A stretch of 64,000 bases of DNA from Micropruina sonneratiae (GCF_025972045.1 NZ_JAPDHX010000002.1:186001-250000), one strand, 5' to 3'. Positions 7,770 through 18,876 are shown, counted from the stretch's first letter. Notes: a model not told the origin generated them from the letters alone. Program-made: numbers and translations.

Positions 7770-8846
7770 GTGCGTGTTCTGGCTGCTATGTCCGGCGGCG
7801 TCGACTCCGCGGTGGCCGCGGCTCGGATGGTCGACGCCGGCCACGACGTGACCGGCGTGCACCTGGCGCTGTCGAAGAACCCGCAGACCTACCGTTCCGG
7901 TGCGCGCGGCTGCTGCTCGCTCGAGGACTCCCACGACGCCCGCCGCGCTGCCGACGTACTCGGCATCCCGTTCTACGTGTGGGACTTCTCCGACCGTTTC
8001 GCTGCCGACGTGGTGGATGACTTCATCGCCGAGTACTCCGCCGGCCGCACCCCCAATCCGTGCCTGCGCTGCAACGAGAAGATCAAGTTCGAGGCGGTCC
8101 TCGACCGCGGCGTCGCGCTCGGCTTCGAGGCCATCGCCACCGGGCACTACGCCGTCCTGCGCCAGCAGCAGGGCCGGACCCAGCTGTGGCGGTCGGCCGA
8201 GCAGGCCAAGGACCAGAGCTACGTGCTGGGCGTGCTCAACCAGGCCCAGCTCAGCCGCTGCCTGTTCCCGCTGGGCCACGACACCGCCAAGGCCGACGTC
8301 CGTGCCGAGGCGGCCGCTCGCGGTCTCTACCTGGCCAAGAAGCCGGACAGCCACGACATCTGCTTCATCCCCTCCGGCGACACGGCGGGCTTCCTGGCCC
8401 GCCACCTCGGCGAGTCCGCGGGCGACTTCGTCGACGAGCAGGGGGTGGTGGTCGGTTCGCACGCCGGCAGCCACTCGTTCACCGTCGGCCAGCGCCGGGG
8501 ATTGCACCTGGGCGTCCCCGCCGCGGACGGGCGCGCGCGCTACGTCCTCGGCATCGAACCGGTCACCAACACGGTCACGGTCGGGCCGCACGAATCGCTG
8601 GCGGTCAGTCGGATCGACGCGATCCGGCCGACTTGGGCAGAGACGGCGGTGCTCGGCCATTGGCGCGGTCTGGTGCAGGTGCGGGCGCACGGGGCCCCGC
8701 TGCCGGCACTGATCGAGGGGCGCCCCGACTCGGTCACGGTCGAGCTCGACGAGGCCACCCACGGCATCGCCCCTGGTCAGGCCGTGGTCTGCTACGACGG
8801 TGACCGGGTCGTCGGCTCGGCCACCATCGCAGCGACGGCGCGTTGA
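7770..8846 (+). CDS. mnmA: tRNA-specific 2-thiouridylase
   Basis: ATP-dependent enzyme that thiolates U34 of tRNA-Lys, -Glu and -Gln in the cytoplasm, using sulfur relayed from the cysteine desulfurase. The N-terminal PP-loop SGGVDS starts at residue 8. Catalytic C98 is in TPNPCLRCN and the persulfide-carrying C198 is in [10 protein letters not shown]. The tRNA-binding GHY motif and the C-terminal [10 protein letters not shown] barrel are present. At 358 residues it has full length. GTG 7770 is set by the leaderless promoter. The next gene starts inside the stop codon (TGATG), so the two are translationally coupled. Confidence 0.93.
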   Translation: MRVLAAMSGGVDSAVAAARMVDAGHDVTGVHLALSKNPQTYRSGARGCCSLEDSHDARRAADVLGIPFYVWDFSDRFAADVVDDFIAEYSAGRTPNPCLRCNEKIKFEAVLDRGVALGFEAIATGHYAVLRQQQGRTQLWRSAEQAKDQSYVLGVLNQAQLSRCLFPLGHDTAKADVRAEAAARGLYLAKKPDSHDICFIPSGDTAGFLARHLGESAGDFVDEQGVVVGSHAGSHSFTVGQRRGLHLGVPAADGRARYVLGIEPVTNTVTVGPHESLAVSRIDAIRPTWAETAVLGHWRGLVQVRAHGAPLPALIEGRPDSVTVELDEATHGIAPGQAVVCYDGDRVVGSATIAATAR

Positions 8847-9826
8847 TGACCGGCGTCAGCGGGGTCGGGTCGCTGCCCGGCACCGACTTCCCGGCTGCGC
8901 TGCGGCTTGTCCTGGACGCCCTGGGCGGCGCCGACGGTGGCCTGCCGCACCTGCCCGAGCTACCCGCTCGGGGCCCCTGGGCGGGCATGATAGGCCGCGC
9001 CGCCGGCCTGCTGGTCGACCTGCCGGTGAGCCTGGACGCCGGCACCTGGCGCCTCTCCGACACCGCCGGCATCGACGGTCGCCGGGCTCGCACGACGCTG
9101 CGCGACGACCTCGACATGCTGCAGGAACAGGCGCACGAGTGGCGCGGGCCGTTCAAGGTGCAGGTGACGGGTCCCTGGACCCTGGCGGCCAGTGTCCTGC
9201 GCCCGCTCGGTGGACTGGTGCTGGCCGATCGCGGCGCCCGCCGCGACCTGGCCCAGTCGCTGGCCCAGGGCACCGCCGACCTGCTGGCCGAGCTGGCGGC
9301 GAGGCTGCCCCAGGCGGACCTGGTGCTGCAGGTCGACGAGCCGGCGCTGCCGTCGGTGCTGGCCGGCGCCGTGCCCACCGAGGGCGGCTACTTCCGGCAC
9401 CGCAGCATCGATCGCCCGGAGGCGGCCGAGGCGCTCGGCCTGCTGGCCGTGATCACCCCCGGCTCGGTTCTGCACTGCTGCGCCGGCGGGCTGGAGCCGG
9501 TGCTGGTCGCTCAGGCCGGCTTCGGTGGCGTGTCGCTCGACCAGGCGACGGTCCTCGACTGGGACGGGGTCGCCGAGTTCGTCGACGGCGGCCGCACTCT
9601 GCACCTGGGGTGCCTGCCGACGACGTCCGAACGGTTGTGGAGCCCGGACGAGCTGGTCGACCGGGTGCTGCGGGTGCTGCGTCCGCTCGAACTGGCCGAC
9701 CTTCCGGACCGGCTGGTGCTGACCCCGGCCTGCGGCCTGGCGGGCTTCTCGCCTCGCGGGGCGGCGGCCGCGCTGAACACCCTGGTCCGGGCTGCGCCCC
9801 TGGTGGACGAGGCCCTGCGGTCGTAG
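8846..9826 (+). CDS. MetE-like protein (cobalamin-independent methionine synthase fold)
   Basis: About 326 residues related to the C-terminal catalytic barrel of MetE. It keeps the zinc-ligand pattern: LHCC supplies the His and Cys pair, VDEPALP an acidic centre, and TPACGLAG the late cysteine. It lacks the N-terminal half of true MetE (about 750 aa), so it may use a methyl donor other than folate or do another methyl/thiol transfer. A protein of this kind sits between mnmA and ligA in mycobacteria (Rv3015c position). ATG 8846 overlaps the mnmA stop by one base. The gene ends in a hairpin whose loop is the stop codon. Confidence 0.75.
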   Translation: MTGVSGVGSLPGTDFPAALRLVLDALGGADGGLPHLPELPARGPWAGMIGRAAGLLVDLPVSLDAGTWRLSDTAGIDGRRARTTLRDDLDMLQEQAHEWRGPFKVQVTGPWTLAASVLRPLGGLVLADRGARRDLAQSLAQGTADLLAELAARLPQADLVLQVDEPALPSVLAGAVPTEGGYFRHRSIDRPEAAEALGLLAVITPGSVLHCCAGGLEPVLVAQAGFGGVSLDQATVLDWDGVAEFVDGGRTLHLGCLPTTSERLWSPDELVDRVLRVLRPLELADLPDRLVLTPACGLAGFSPRGAAAALNTLVRAAPLVDEALRS

Positions 9827-9839
9827 CGACCGCAGGGCC
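9811..9839 (+). terminator. 13-bp hairpin with the TAG stop codon as its loop
   Basis: GGCCCTGCGGTCG (9811-9823) and CGACCGCAGGGCC (9827-9839) pair perfectly. The three loop bases are the TAG that ends the MetE-like gene, so the 5' arm also encodes the last four amino acids. No T-tract follows, as is common for actinobacterial terminators. Confidence 0.75.
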
Positions 9840-9858
9840 CGTCGGACTCGTCCAGCCG

Positions 9859-10106
9859 TCAGGGCCGGGTGCCCGGCTTCACCTCGACGGGTGCGACCCC
9901 GTCGCTGCCGTTGCCGCGCGGGAACAGCGAATCGATGTCGACGGTGCCGTGCAGGTGGGCGGTGAACTCGCCCCGGCCGGCGCCCTCGGCGACGTAGCTG
10001 AACCGCACCTCACGCACTTCGTTCGGCTCCAGGACGTCGTTGGCTCGGCCTCCACGCCCTGCAGGAAGAAGGCGAACAGCTCAGCATGGGTCGAGTCGGG
10101 CGGCAT
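9859..10106 (-). pseudogene. frameshifted fragment of an unknown gene
   Basis: From ATG 10106 the frame reads MPPDSTHAELFAFFLQGVE, with typical high-GC coding. Near 10040 the coding signal jumps one frame to NDVLEPNEVREVRFSYV, then FTAHLHGTVDIDSLFPRGN and a TGA at 9859-9861. Joined, this would be about 82 residues. I do not recognise the family. It follows directly on the truncated FAD gene and looks like a 3' remnant left by a deletion. Confidence 0.5.
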
Positions 10107-10122
10107 CGTCGCCGCGTCACGG

Positions 10123-10788
10123 TCACCCCGACGGGTAGTGGGTAAGGATGGGGCGAGGGCGCGGTGGTGCGGCGCCCGTTGACTCGAAATGACGGCCGTA
10201 GAAGGTGAGCCGGGTCGCCGACCGGCGCTCGGTGACCGGCATCCCGAAGAGCCGCTGAAGCGAGCCCGGCACCGGGCTGCGGCGTCCGCCGGCGTCCACC
10301 ACCACGGCAGGCAGCGTTCCGTGCTCGGTGCGCAGTCCGCGCACACCCGTGGCGTCGGTAGCGGGCAACAGCCCGGTCACGCTTGTCGCTCGGCACAACT
10401 CCAGACCCGGCTGGTCAGCGGCCAGCCCGCCGAGAACCTGTTCGAGCAGCACACGGCTGATCGCCACGGTGTCGAACTGCTCGTCGCCCGGCTGCCGGCC
10501 GCCGGTGACGCGGTCGCCCTGGCAGTGCAGCAGGTTGAACGGCGAGGCGCCCGCTGCGCGCAGGGCGGGGATCAGGTCGGGCAGCGCGACTGCCATCTCG
10601 TGGTGCCACCGAGGCAGCACGACGTGCGGCAACCGGAACTGGCTGACCCCGGGCCGGGTGCCGGCCTCCTGCGGGTCCTCCGCCTCGCAGATCACCGCGC
10701 GGTGGCCGTCGCGGGCCAGCAGCAGGGCTGCGGTCAGCCCGGTCGGGCCGGCGCCGATCACGGCGATGTCGAGGGTTCGGTGGGTCAT
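10123..10788 (-). pseudogene. FAD-dependent oxidoreductase, C-terminal half missing
   Basis: The N-terminal Rossmann dinucleotide motif IAVIGAGPTGLTAALLL is followed by family signatures QFRLPHVVLPRWH, VVDAGGRRSPVP and YGRHF. Related flavoprotein monooxygenase-like proteins run to more than 400 residues. This one stops after 221, before the second FAD-binding region (GDA motif), so it is probably inactive. It has a strong AAGGAGG ribosome site 6 nt before ATG 10788 and lies 45 bp after the broken regulator on the same strand, presumably once an operon. What it oxidised is unknown. Confidence 0.7.
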
Positions 10789-10833
10789 GGTGGGCCTCCT
10801 TGCGGCTGCCCGTACCGTCCCTCGGCCCGGTGC

Positions 10834-12872
10834 TCACTCTCCAGGCCGGTCGCTGCTCACTTTCTGCCCACTATCGGGTGTGAGGGCACCGATCTCCACG
10901 GCCCACAGCACGTCGCAGAGCCGCTCCACCGCCTGGGCGAGGTGCCGGCGGTAGGTACTGAACGGCAGATCGAGCAGGTCGGCCGCCCACCTCCTGCGAA
11001 GGGGCACCGTGCAGGTAGGTGCGCTCCAGCACCCGCCGACGCTCCGCCCCCTTGGGTTCGTCCGCGAGCCGCACGATGGTGCGGCTCAGCACGGCCGCCA
11101 GCTCGCCGGCGTCCAGACGCCGCACCAGCGCCGAGCCGAGCAACGGGGACTCCGCCAGCCGGTCGGGCCGACACAGATGGACGAGCGCAGCGCCACCGCC
11201 CGGTCGAACGCGTCCCGGCCCAGCGGCGCAGGCCGGAGCAGTCCCGCGGGCGGAGGACCGATCTCACCGGTCACTTCGCGCGTGGCCATCATGTCGTCGA
11301 AGGCCGGGACGTCCAGCCGACGCCGGTCCCAACCCCACCCGCCGCCCGGTCGTTCCGCTAGGTCCATGGTGAACATGTGCTCCATGCCGAGGTACTCGAA
11401 GTAGGGTCCATAGCGCTGCAGCGTCGGGCGTGACGATGAAGCTCCACGCCGAGGCGCGCAGCCGCCATTCGAGAACGCAGGCGGCACCGTTGGCCAGCAG
11501 CAGCGGATCCCGCCAGCCACCCGTGGCGGCACCGAACCGGGAGACGTCGATGCGTTCCCCCTGCCGCAACGGCCCGTGCCGCGCCACCAGGCTCCAGATG
11601 GTCGTGGCCACGGGATCCTCCAGGTCGTCGGGGGGGGTTCGGTCAGGTAGCCGTGTAGGACCAATGCCGCCGCGCCGCCCTCCACGCTGATCCGGTAGGG
11701 CCTGCTGCTCGGCAGGGTCAGCCAACGTCGGGCGATCCGGGCCTCGCGGGCGCCGTAGTCGCGCTCGATCAGCTTCAGCATCCAGCCGTGGTCGGAGGGT
11801 GTCGCCCGGACAGTAATGGCAGGGTCGCGGCGGGGACGCCCGCCGTCCGTGCGGTCAGTGGGCCTGCCCGGTGCAGCAGCAGCAGCTCGTTTGCGGCCCG
11901 CTCAGGGTGAGCTTCGCGAGGATCGTCGACGCGCTCCAGGAAGTAGCCACCGACCGCCCGGTGCAAGGCCATGTAGCCCTTGGGTGAGCGGTGCCGGAAC
12001 TCGGCCTCGAAGAGCTCGCTGACCACGTCGTGCAGGTACAGCCCGCTGGGCCCGTCGCACGTAGGGACGGCCGGCCAGCCAGTCCCAGACCTCGTCGGCC
12101 CGGTCGCCGACGGTGCGCGCCAACAGGTCCTGGCTGGCCTGGGCCGCATGGGCGCAGGTGGCGAGCCCCAGCCGATGGGCGGGGCTGGGCACGTCGTCCA
12201 TGATCCGGGCGCACAACCGGGCGACCACGTCGGGTGCATCGTCGAGCCCGGCCAGACGCGGGCGCCGGCGGCTCGCCTCCGCGAGCAGCGCCAGCACCAG
12301 CGGGTGGCCACCCGCCAGCCGGGTCAGGTGTTCGCGTCGGACGTCGGGGACGCCCAGCCGCTCCAGCAACTGGTCACTCTCGCGGTCGTCGAACGGGTCG
12401 AGCTCGTGGGTGGCGGACAGGGCCCGCCAGCCGGCGTCCAGCCACAGTCGTCGGACGGCGCCGTCCGCCCGGCCAGCACGGTCACGGTGCCGTCCGGAAG
12501 GTCAGGCAGAAAGGCGGTGCGGAACCACTCGTCCAGCGGAGCCAGCAACTCGTAGCCATCGATCAACAGCAGCCCGGGTGCGGTGGGGTCGGCCACCGAG
12601 CCGTACCACTCGCTGACGGCGCTGGGCGAACCCACCACGTCGCGCCCGTCCAGCCGGTGGACGGGGCGGGCCGCCGCTTGGCCGGCCCGATCCACGGCGT
12701 CCAGCAGCGTCGTCTTGCCGATGCCACCGGGGCCGTGCACCAGGTGGACCCATTGCGGAGCCGCACCCAACAGGAACGCCGTGATTGCGGCCAGCGGAGT
12801 GGTTCGGCCGACGAACGCCTTCGCCCTCAGCAGGTCGAGGCTGGGTGCAACGGGCAGCGCATCGTCACTCAT
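10834..12872 (-). pseudogene. P-loop ATPase / HTH regulator broken by several frameshifts
   Basis: Pieces in different minus-strand frames line up as one protein. The first has the Walker A GPGGIGKTTLLDAV and Walker B LLLIDGYELL (about 12870-12370). Winged-helix-like segments follow (about 12370-11780), then a middle domain (FEYLGMEHMFTMDL and others). The last piece has a sigma-r4/HTH-like end, GAPSQEVAADLLDLPFSTYR, with the TGA at 10834-10836. The coding frame switches at least five times, for example near the run of eight G at about 11630. Flanking housekeeping genes show no such errors, which favours real decay over poor sequence, though sequencing error is not excluded. It was probably the regulator of the adjacent FAD gene. 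Confidence 0.7.
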
Positions 12873-13026
12873 GTCCGTGGGCACAGCGCGACAGGAGGGG
12901 AGCACAGGGGCGTGTGCATCAACCCACGCTAGGCCGTGGGATCACGCCTGTCGATGGTCGGCAGGTGGGCCGGCAGCAGGGGAGTGCTGCCCATGCGTGG
13001 ACGCCGGTGCGCCGGCGCGGAACTTC

Positions 13027-13032
13027 TATAGT
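13027..13032 (+). promoter_or_regulatory. -10 box for the 13040 gene (leaderless)
   Basis: TATAGT lies 7 nt before ATG 13040, an almost ideal -10 hexamer, with no ribosome-binding sequence. Confidence 0.55.
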
Positions 13033-13039
13033 CGGACTC

Positions 13040-13489
13040 ATGATCATCTGGCGCGGCTGGGGCGTTCTCGCCCTGCTCATCGTCGGTGCCTCGATGGGGC
13101 TGGGCATCCTCATCTCGCCCAATCCGGGGCTGCGCGGCATCTTCGCCGGACTGACCGTGATCGGCGGAGCGGTGGGCACCTGGTTCCTCGGCCAGCACCT
13201 GAACAAGACCAAGCCGGTGCAGGAGTTCGAGCAGTGGTACGCGCGGCGCAGCAACGAGGTGGGCGCGCTGGTGCGTGGCGGCGCCTACGACAACGTGCGC
13301 GACCCGCAGAACCCCAACCGCCCGGCCGACCCCAACGCCGTCGGCAACTACGTGCTGCAGCAGGAGGCCGCCCGGGTCCGCTCCGGCCTGACCAACCGGC
13401 ACTCGCTGTTCTTCGTGCCGATGCAGTATTGGGCCTACCTGTTCGGTGCGATCGGCGTGGTCTTCATGGTCACCAACCCCTTCAGCTGA
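13040..13489 (+). CDS. small membrane protein of unknown function
   Basis: 149 residues. Two N-terminal transmembrane helices (about 5-27 and 33-52) are followed by a soluble middle with RDPQNPNRPADPNA and a C-terminal helix (about 125-145). I do not recognise a named family. ATG 13040 is preferred over upstream starts because of the TATAGT box 7 nt before it. It sits alone between the decayed cluster and ligA, both of which have separate promoters. Its function cannot be inferred. Confidence 0.75.
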   Translation: MIIWRGWGVLALLIVGASMGLGILISPNPGLRGIFAGLTVIGGAVGTWFLGQHLNKTKPVQEFEQWYARRSNEVGALVRGGAYDNVRDPQNPNRPADPNAVGNYVLQQEAARVRSGLTNRHSLFFVPMQYWAYLFGAIGVVFMVTNPFS

Positions 13490-15694
<2,205 letters not shown>

Positions 15695-15782
15695 CCGGGT
15701 CGCAGCTGGGCTGTCGATTCCGCCGCGGGCCGGGCGACACCATGATGACGGGAACCTCCCGTCGCAGCCGAGAGGAGTCACG

Positions 15783-16139
15783 ATGAAGTATCTGGTGTTG
15801 TTGATCGGCGACGGCGAACTGCCGCCCTGGAACTCGCTCACCGAGGAGGAGCAGGCGGCCGGCATGAAGAAGTTCGAGGATTTCGACGCCGCGTGCGCCG
15901 CACGCGACGGAGTGGAGATCCTGTCCGGCGAGGCCCTGGCCGGGCCCTCCAGCGCAACCACGTTGCGCACCCGCGGCGGCACGCTGTCGGTGACCGAGGG
16001 ACCGTATGCCGAGGTGATCGAGGGACTGGGCGGCTACTACCTGATCGAGACCCCCGACCTGGACACGTTGATCGAGCTGCTGCAGGTGCTGCCGGCCTAC
16101 GACATGCAGTTGCAGCCGGCGGTCGACCCCTACGAGTGA
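15783..16139 (+). CDS. YCII/DGPF-domain protein
   Basis: 118 residues beginning MKYLVLLIGD, with a ferredoxin-like YCII-related fold. The conserved DGPF segment appears as VTEGPYAEVIEG, close to the end of the core. Such proteins are encoded next to group 42 ECF sigma factors, and the next gene here is exactly that. The DGPF protein's biochemical role is unknown; it may signal to the sigma factor or be its target. ATG 15783 has AGGAG about 6 nt upstream, which rejects the longer frame starting at 15630. The stop overlaps the sigma start by 4 nt (GTGA), so expression is coupled. Confidence 0.85.
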   Translation: MKYLVLLIGDGELPPWNSLTEEEQAAGMKKFEDFDAACAARDGVEILSGEALAGPSSATTLRTRGGTLSVTEGPYAEVIEGLGGYYLIETPDLDTLIELLQVLPAYDMQLQPAVDPYE

Positions 16140-17368
16140 GCGCCGGCGACGTCCTCGGCCGGGTTCACGCCGAGTCGTGGGGACGGCTGCTGGGCGGGTT
16201 GATCCGGTCCAGCCGTCGCCCCGACCTGGCCGAGGACGCCGTGGCGGAAGCCTTCGCCCACGCCGCCCGGCAATGGCCGGCCGAGGGCGTCCCGGCGAAT
16301 CCGGCCGGGTGGCTGGCGACCGTCGCCCAGCGCCGGCTGCTCGATGCGTGGCGCGCCGAACAGCGCCGTGCCGCTCCGGAATTCAGGGCCGCGGTGGCCG
16401 CCCGGGCGCACCCACCGCCCCTCCCGCCACCCGGCGCCGAGGCCGACGAGCGGATTCCGCTGCTGTTCATGGCCACCCATCCGGCGTTGACCGAGGACGT
16501 CCGGCCCGCCCTGGCGCTGCGGTTCGTCCTGGGCGTCCCCACGCAGCGGATCGCCCGGCTGTTTCTGGTGCCGCTACCCACCATGGCGGCGCGGCTCACC
16601 CGGGCCAAGAAGCGGCTGGCCGATATCGGTGCGGCTTTCGGCGTGCCGGACCCGGCCCGGTGGCCGGAGCGTGCGGACGACGTGGCGCGGGCCGTCTATC
16701 TGGCCTTCACGGCCGGGTACGCACCGGGTGACGACGAGGTCGAGCGGGTGGCGGAGGCCGGCGACGCCGTCCGTCTCGCGGTGCTGGCCGCGGACCTGCT
16801 GCCGGACCATGAGGTGGTCCAGGCATTGGCGGCCCTGCTGGAGCTGCACCACGCCCGGCGGGCCGCGCGCGCCCGGCCGGACGGGTCGCTGGTGCTGCTC
16901 ACCGACCAGGACCGGTCGCTGTGGGACGCCGCGGCCATCGCCCGGGGTCTGCATCGGCTCACCGGCCTGACGCCTACTGACGGGTACGCGGAGCAGTTGC
17001 GGCTGCAGGCCCTGATCGCCGGTTTCCACGCGACGGCCGCCACGGTGTCCGACACCGACTGGGTGGGCATCGCCCGGGCCTACCGGCGGCTCGAGCAGCT
17101 CACCGGCTCACCGATCGTGCGGCTGAACCGGGCCGTCGCAGTCGGCGAGGCCTACGGCGCCCCGGCGGGGCTGACGCTGCTGCGGGCGGCGGGGGAGCGG
17201 CTGCCCGGGCACCATCGGGTCGCGCTGGTGCGCGCCGAGCTGCTGGCCCGCGACGGGCGTGAGGCGGAGGCTGCCGAGGCCTTCCGGGCCGCGTTGTCGC
17301 TGATGCCCGACGGCGCCGAGCGGCGGCACGTCGAGGGCCGGCTGCGTGCCCTTCGCCCCGGCGTCTGA
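16136..17368 (+). CDS. ECF RNA polymerase sigma factor, group 42-like (with TPR tail)
   Basis: 410 residues. The sigma region 2 part is about 10-75 (RRPDLAEDAVAEAFAHAARQ and WLATVAQRRLLDAW). Region 4 is about 125-165 (LALRFVLGVPTQRIARLF). A long C-terminal helical extension (DUF6596/TPR-like, AFTAGYAPG onward) replaces a separate anti-sigma factor, as known for this group. It is translationally coupled to the YCII/DGPF gene through a GTGA overlap. Group 42 members generally lack an anti-sigma gene, and none is seen here. What signal it senses and which promoters it reads cannot be told from this sequence. Confidence 0.88.
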   Translation: MSAGDVLGRVHAESWGRLLGGLIRSSRRPDLAEDAVAEAFAHAARQWPAEGVPANPAGWLATVAQRRLLDAWRAEQRRAAPEFRAAVAARAHPPPLPPPGAEADERIPLLFMATHPALTEDVRPALALRFVLGVPTQRIARLFLVPLPTMAARLTRAKKRLADIGAAFGVPDPARWPERADDVARAVYLAFTAGYAPGDDEVERVAEAGDAVRLAVLAADLLPDHEVVQALAALLELHHARRAARARPDGSLVLLTDQDRSLWDAAAIARGLHRLTGLTPTDGYAEQLRLQALIAGFHATAATVSDTDWVGIARAYRRLEQLTGSPIVRLNRAVAVGEAYGAPAGLTLLRAAGERLPGHHRVALVRAELLARDGREAEAAEAFRAALSLMPDGAERRHVEGRLRALRPGV

Positions 17369-17473
17369 CGGCGCCGGGCCGGAACATCCTGGGGCAACCG
17401 GGTCCGCCGCCTCTGCCTCCCGGGACGCGGCGACTGTGACGGTGGCCTCATCGTCCACGTTCAGGAGGTTCCG

Positions 17474-17623
17474 ATGGCCACCCCGTCGCCCACCACAACC
17501 GCAGCTCGCGCCGTCTCCCGCTCAGGCACGGCCCGGTTCCGCCCGGCCCCGCTGCTGCTGATCACCTCGCCCGCCGGCCGCACCCAGGCGGTCATTCTCG
17601 CCGGCGAGGCAGGTTTCCCGTAG
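17474..17623 (+). CDS. possible 49-residue protein
   Basis: ATG 17474 follows a textbook AGGAGG ribosome site (17464-17469) and opens a frame of 49 codons ending at TAG 17621-17623. The product starts MATPSPTTTAARAV, ends VILAGEAGFP and has no membrane helix or known domain. The perfect Shine-Dalgarno sequence is the main argument, in a region where most genes lack one. No promoter is obvious. The frame could be a short remnant instead. Confidence 0.45.
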   Translation: MATPSPTTTAARAVSRSGTARFRPAPLLLITSPAGRTQAVILAGEAGFP

Positions 17624-17655
17624 CCCTGCGGGCGGGGGTGTGAGCGCGTGCTGGC

Positions 17656-17661
17656 TAGACT
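17656..17661 (+). promoter_or_regulatory. -10 box for the 17669 gene (leaderless)
   Basis: TAGACT lies 7 nt before GTG 17669. Confidence 0.5.
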
Positions 17662-17668
17662 GGCCGGC

Positions 17669-17878
17669 GTGGAGGGCCTGAACAGCAAGCTGAACCTGAA
17701 CGCCGGGGCGCCGCCCCGGGTGTGGCCGAAGCTCGGCGAGTGGGGTCCCGCCGAGGTGCCCTCGACCAGGCAGAAGAAGCGGATGCGTTGGTGGGTGGCG
17801 CTGGGTTTCGTCGGCGCCGCGGTGGTGGTGTTCCTCTACGGCTGGTACATCTTCACGATGATGCAGGCCGCTGCCTGA
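17669..17878 (+). CDS. 69-residue single-pass membrane protein
   Basis: Begins VEGLNSKLNLNAG. It has a short basic stretch, RQKKRMRWW, then one transmembrane helix (ALGFVGAAVVVFLYGWYIF) and a six-residue tail. The basic residues before the helix predict a cytoplasmic N-terminus. I do not recognise a family. GTG 17669 is chosen over an upstream TTG because the TAGACT box lies 7 nt before it. It converges on the ACT gene, with a hairpin between them. Confidence 0.7.
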   Translation: MEGLNSKLNLNAGAPPRVWPKLGEWGPAEVPSTRQKKRMRWWVALGFVGAAVVVFLYGWYIFTMMQAAA

Positions 17879-17914
17879 GCGAGCCTCCCGGTGGCTGTGC
17901 CGGGTGACCGACGG

Positions 17915-17952
17915 CGGCTGTGCCGGCATCCCTCACAGCGCCGACACAGCCG
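17915..17952. terminator. imperfect hairpin between convergent genes
   Basis: CGGCTGTGCCGGC (17915-17927) pairs with GCCGACACAGCCG (17940-17952) at 12 of 13 positions, around 12 nt. A second copy of the left arm (GTGGCTGTGCCGG, from about 17891) allows an alternative fold. It is placed to end transcription from both sides. Confidence 0.55.
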
Positions 17953-18127
17953 CATCACCGATGGCCCCCCGACCCGTCGGTCGACGTGCGGACGTCGCGC
18001 GTTTCGCGGGACAGTTGCGCGCATTCGACGGCCGCAGTCGGCGTCCAGCAGCAAAGGCGCCGGACGACCTGCTGAACTTTAGCATACCTAAGTAAGAGCG
18101 TTCGCCGTGCTCAGCCGGCGGTTCCGG

Positions 18128-18748
18128 TCAGCCGCTGAGTGAGGTGAGGTGGCGCAACCGAGCCAGTTCGGACTTGATGAACGCCGGCCCGCCCTTGCGG
18201 GCCAGGAGCAGCGCGGTGCCGTCGCGGAACGGCGCTGCCGCCACCAGCATCTCGGGCCAGCCGGGCAGCCACTCGTCGGCGAGTTCGATGCTGCGGGCCG
18301 TGTCGAGTCGGCCCAGCGCCGCCACCGGCAGCGTCTCGGCGTCCGGGGCCATGGGGGTGCGGGCGACGACCCGGCCGTCGGCCCGATCGACCTGGGCGGC
18401 CCAGTGGACCCGGAAGACCGTCGGGGCGGCCTGGGTCAGGATCGTGGCGGATTCCTGCGGGTTCTCGGTCATCTTGTCGAGGACGGCGACGTCCGCCTGG
18501 AGTCCCCAACCCTCCGGATAGTGCGAGAACCACAGCACGGTGACGCCGGCGATGCTGGTGCAACTGGTGATCAGAGCATCGGGCAGGGTGCCCAGCGGCA
18601 CCTCGACCATGAAGTCGTCGACGGCGAAGCCCTCGTATTTCTCGACGATCTCGACCGCCTGGATGTCGGCGCCGACGGTGCCCATGGCGGTGGCCACGGC
18701 TCCCAGCGATCCTGGTCGGTCGGGCAGGGCCACGCGCAGCAGGAACAT
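18128..18748 (-). CDS. ACT-domain protein
   Basis: 206 residues with one N-terminal ACT domain (FLLRVALPDRPGSLGAVATA, about 1-70). The rest is a region of unknown fold containing LGRLDTARSIELADEWLP. ACT domains usually bind amino acids. This protein occupies the place of mycobacterial Rv3013, between ligA and gatC. Here it is divergent from gatC and may sense an amino acid, but nothing shows which. The start ATG 18748 matches the ACT N-terminus, and a GACACT box lies 6 nt upstream, so a longer N-terminus is unlikely. Confidence 0.8.
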   Translation of the reverse strand: MFLLRVALPDRPGSLGAVATAMGTVGADIQAVEIVEKYEGFAVDDFMVEVPLGTLPDALITSCTSIAGVTVLWFSHYPEGWGLQADVAVLDKMTENPQESATILTQAAPTVFRVHWAAQVDRADGRVVARTPMAPDAETLPVAALGRLDTARSIELADEWLPGWPEMLVAAAPFRDGTALLLARKGGPAFIKSELARLRHLTSLSG

Positions 18749-18754
18749 CGCCCC

Positions 18755-18760
18755 AGTGTC
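18755..18760 (-). promoter_or_regulatory. -10 box for the ACT gene (leaderless)
   Basis: GACACT on the minus strand lies 6 nt before ATG 18748. It is a weaker match than TANNNT. Confidence 0.35.
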
Positions 18761-18841
18761 CCGCACATTTGTTACAGCCGTTCGCGTTCCGGTGCGGAGG
18801 CGTCCGAGCGGCGGGCGGTGAGCCGGGCGGCGCCGCACCAC

Positions 18842-18847
18842 TAGCAT
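18842..18847 (+). promoter_or_regulatory. -10 box for the gatCAB operon
   Basis: TAGCAT lies 29 nt before GTG 18877. The resulting short leader carries a good GAGGAG ribosome site at 18866-18871, so this operon is leadered, unlike many neighbours. Confidence 0.5.
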
Positions 18848-18876
18848 GGTGGGCCGGACGAGAGCGAGGAGCAACG

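Noticed and set aside
8846-9826. A cobalamin or SAM riboswitch controlling the MetE-like gene
   Set aside because: The gene starts inside the mnmA stop codon, leaving no leader in which a riboswitch could sit.
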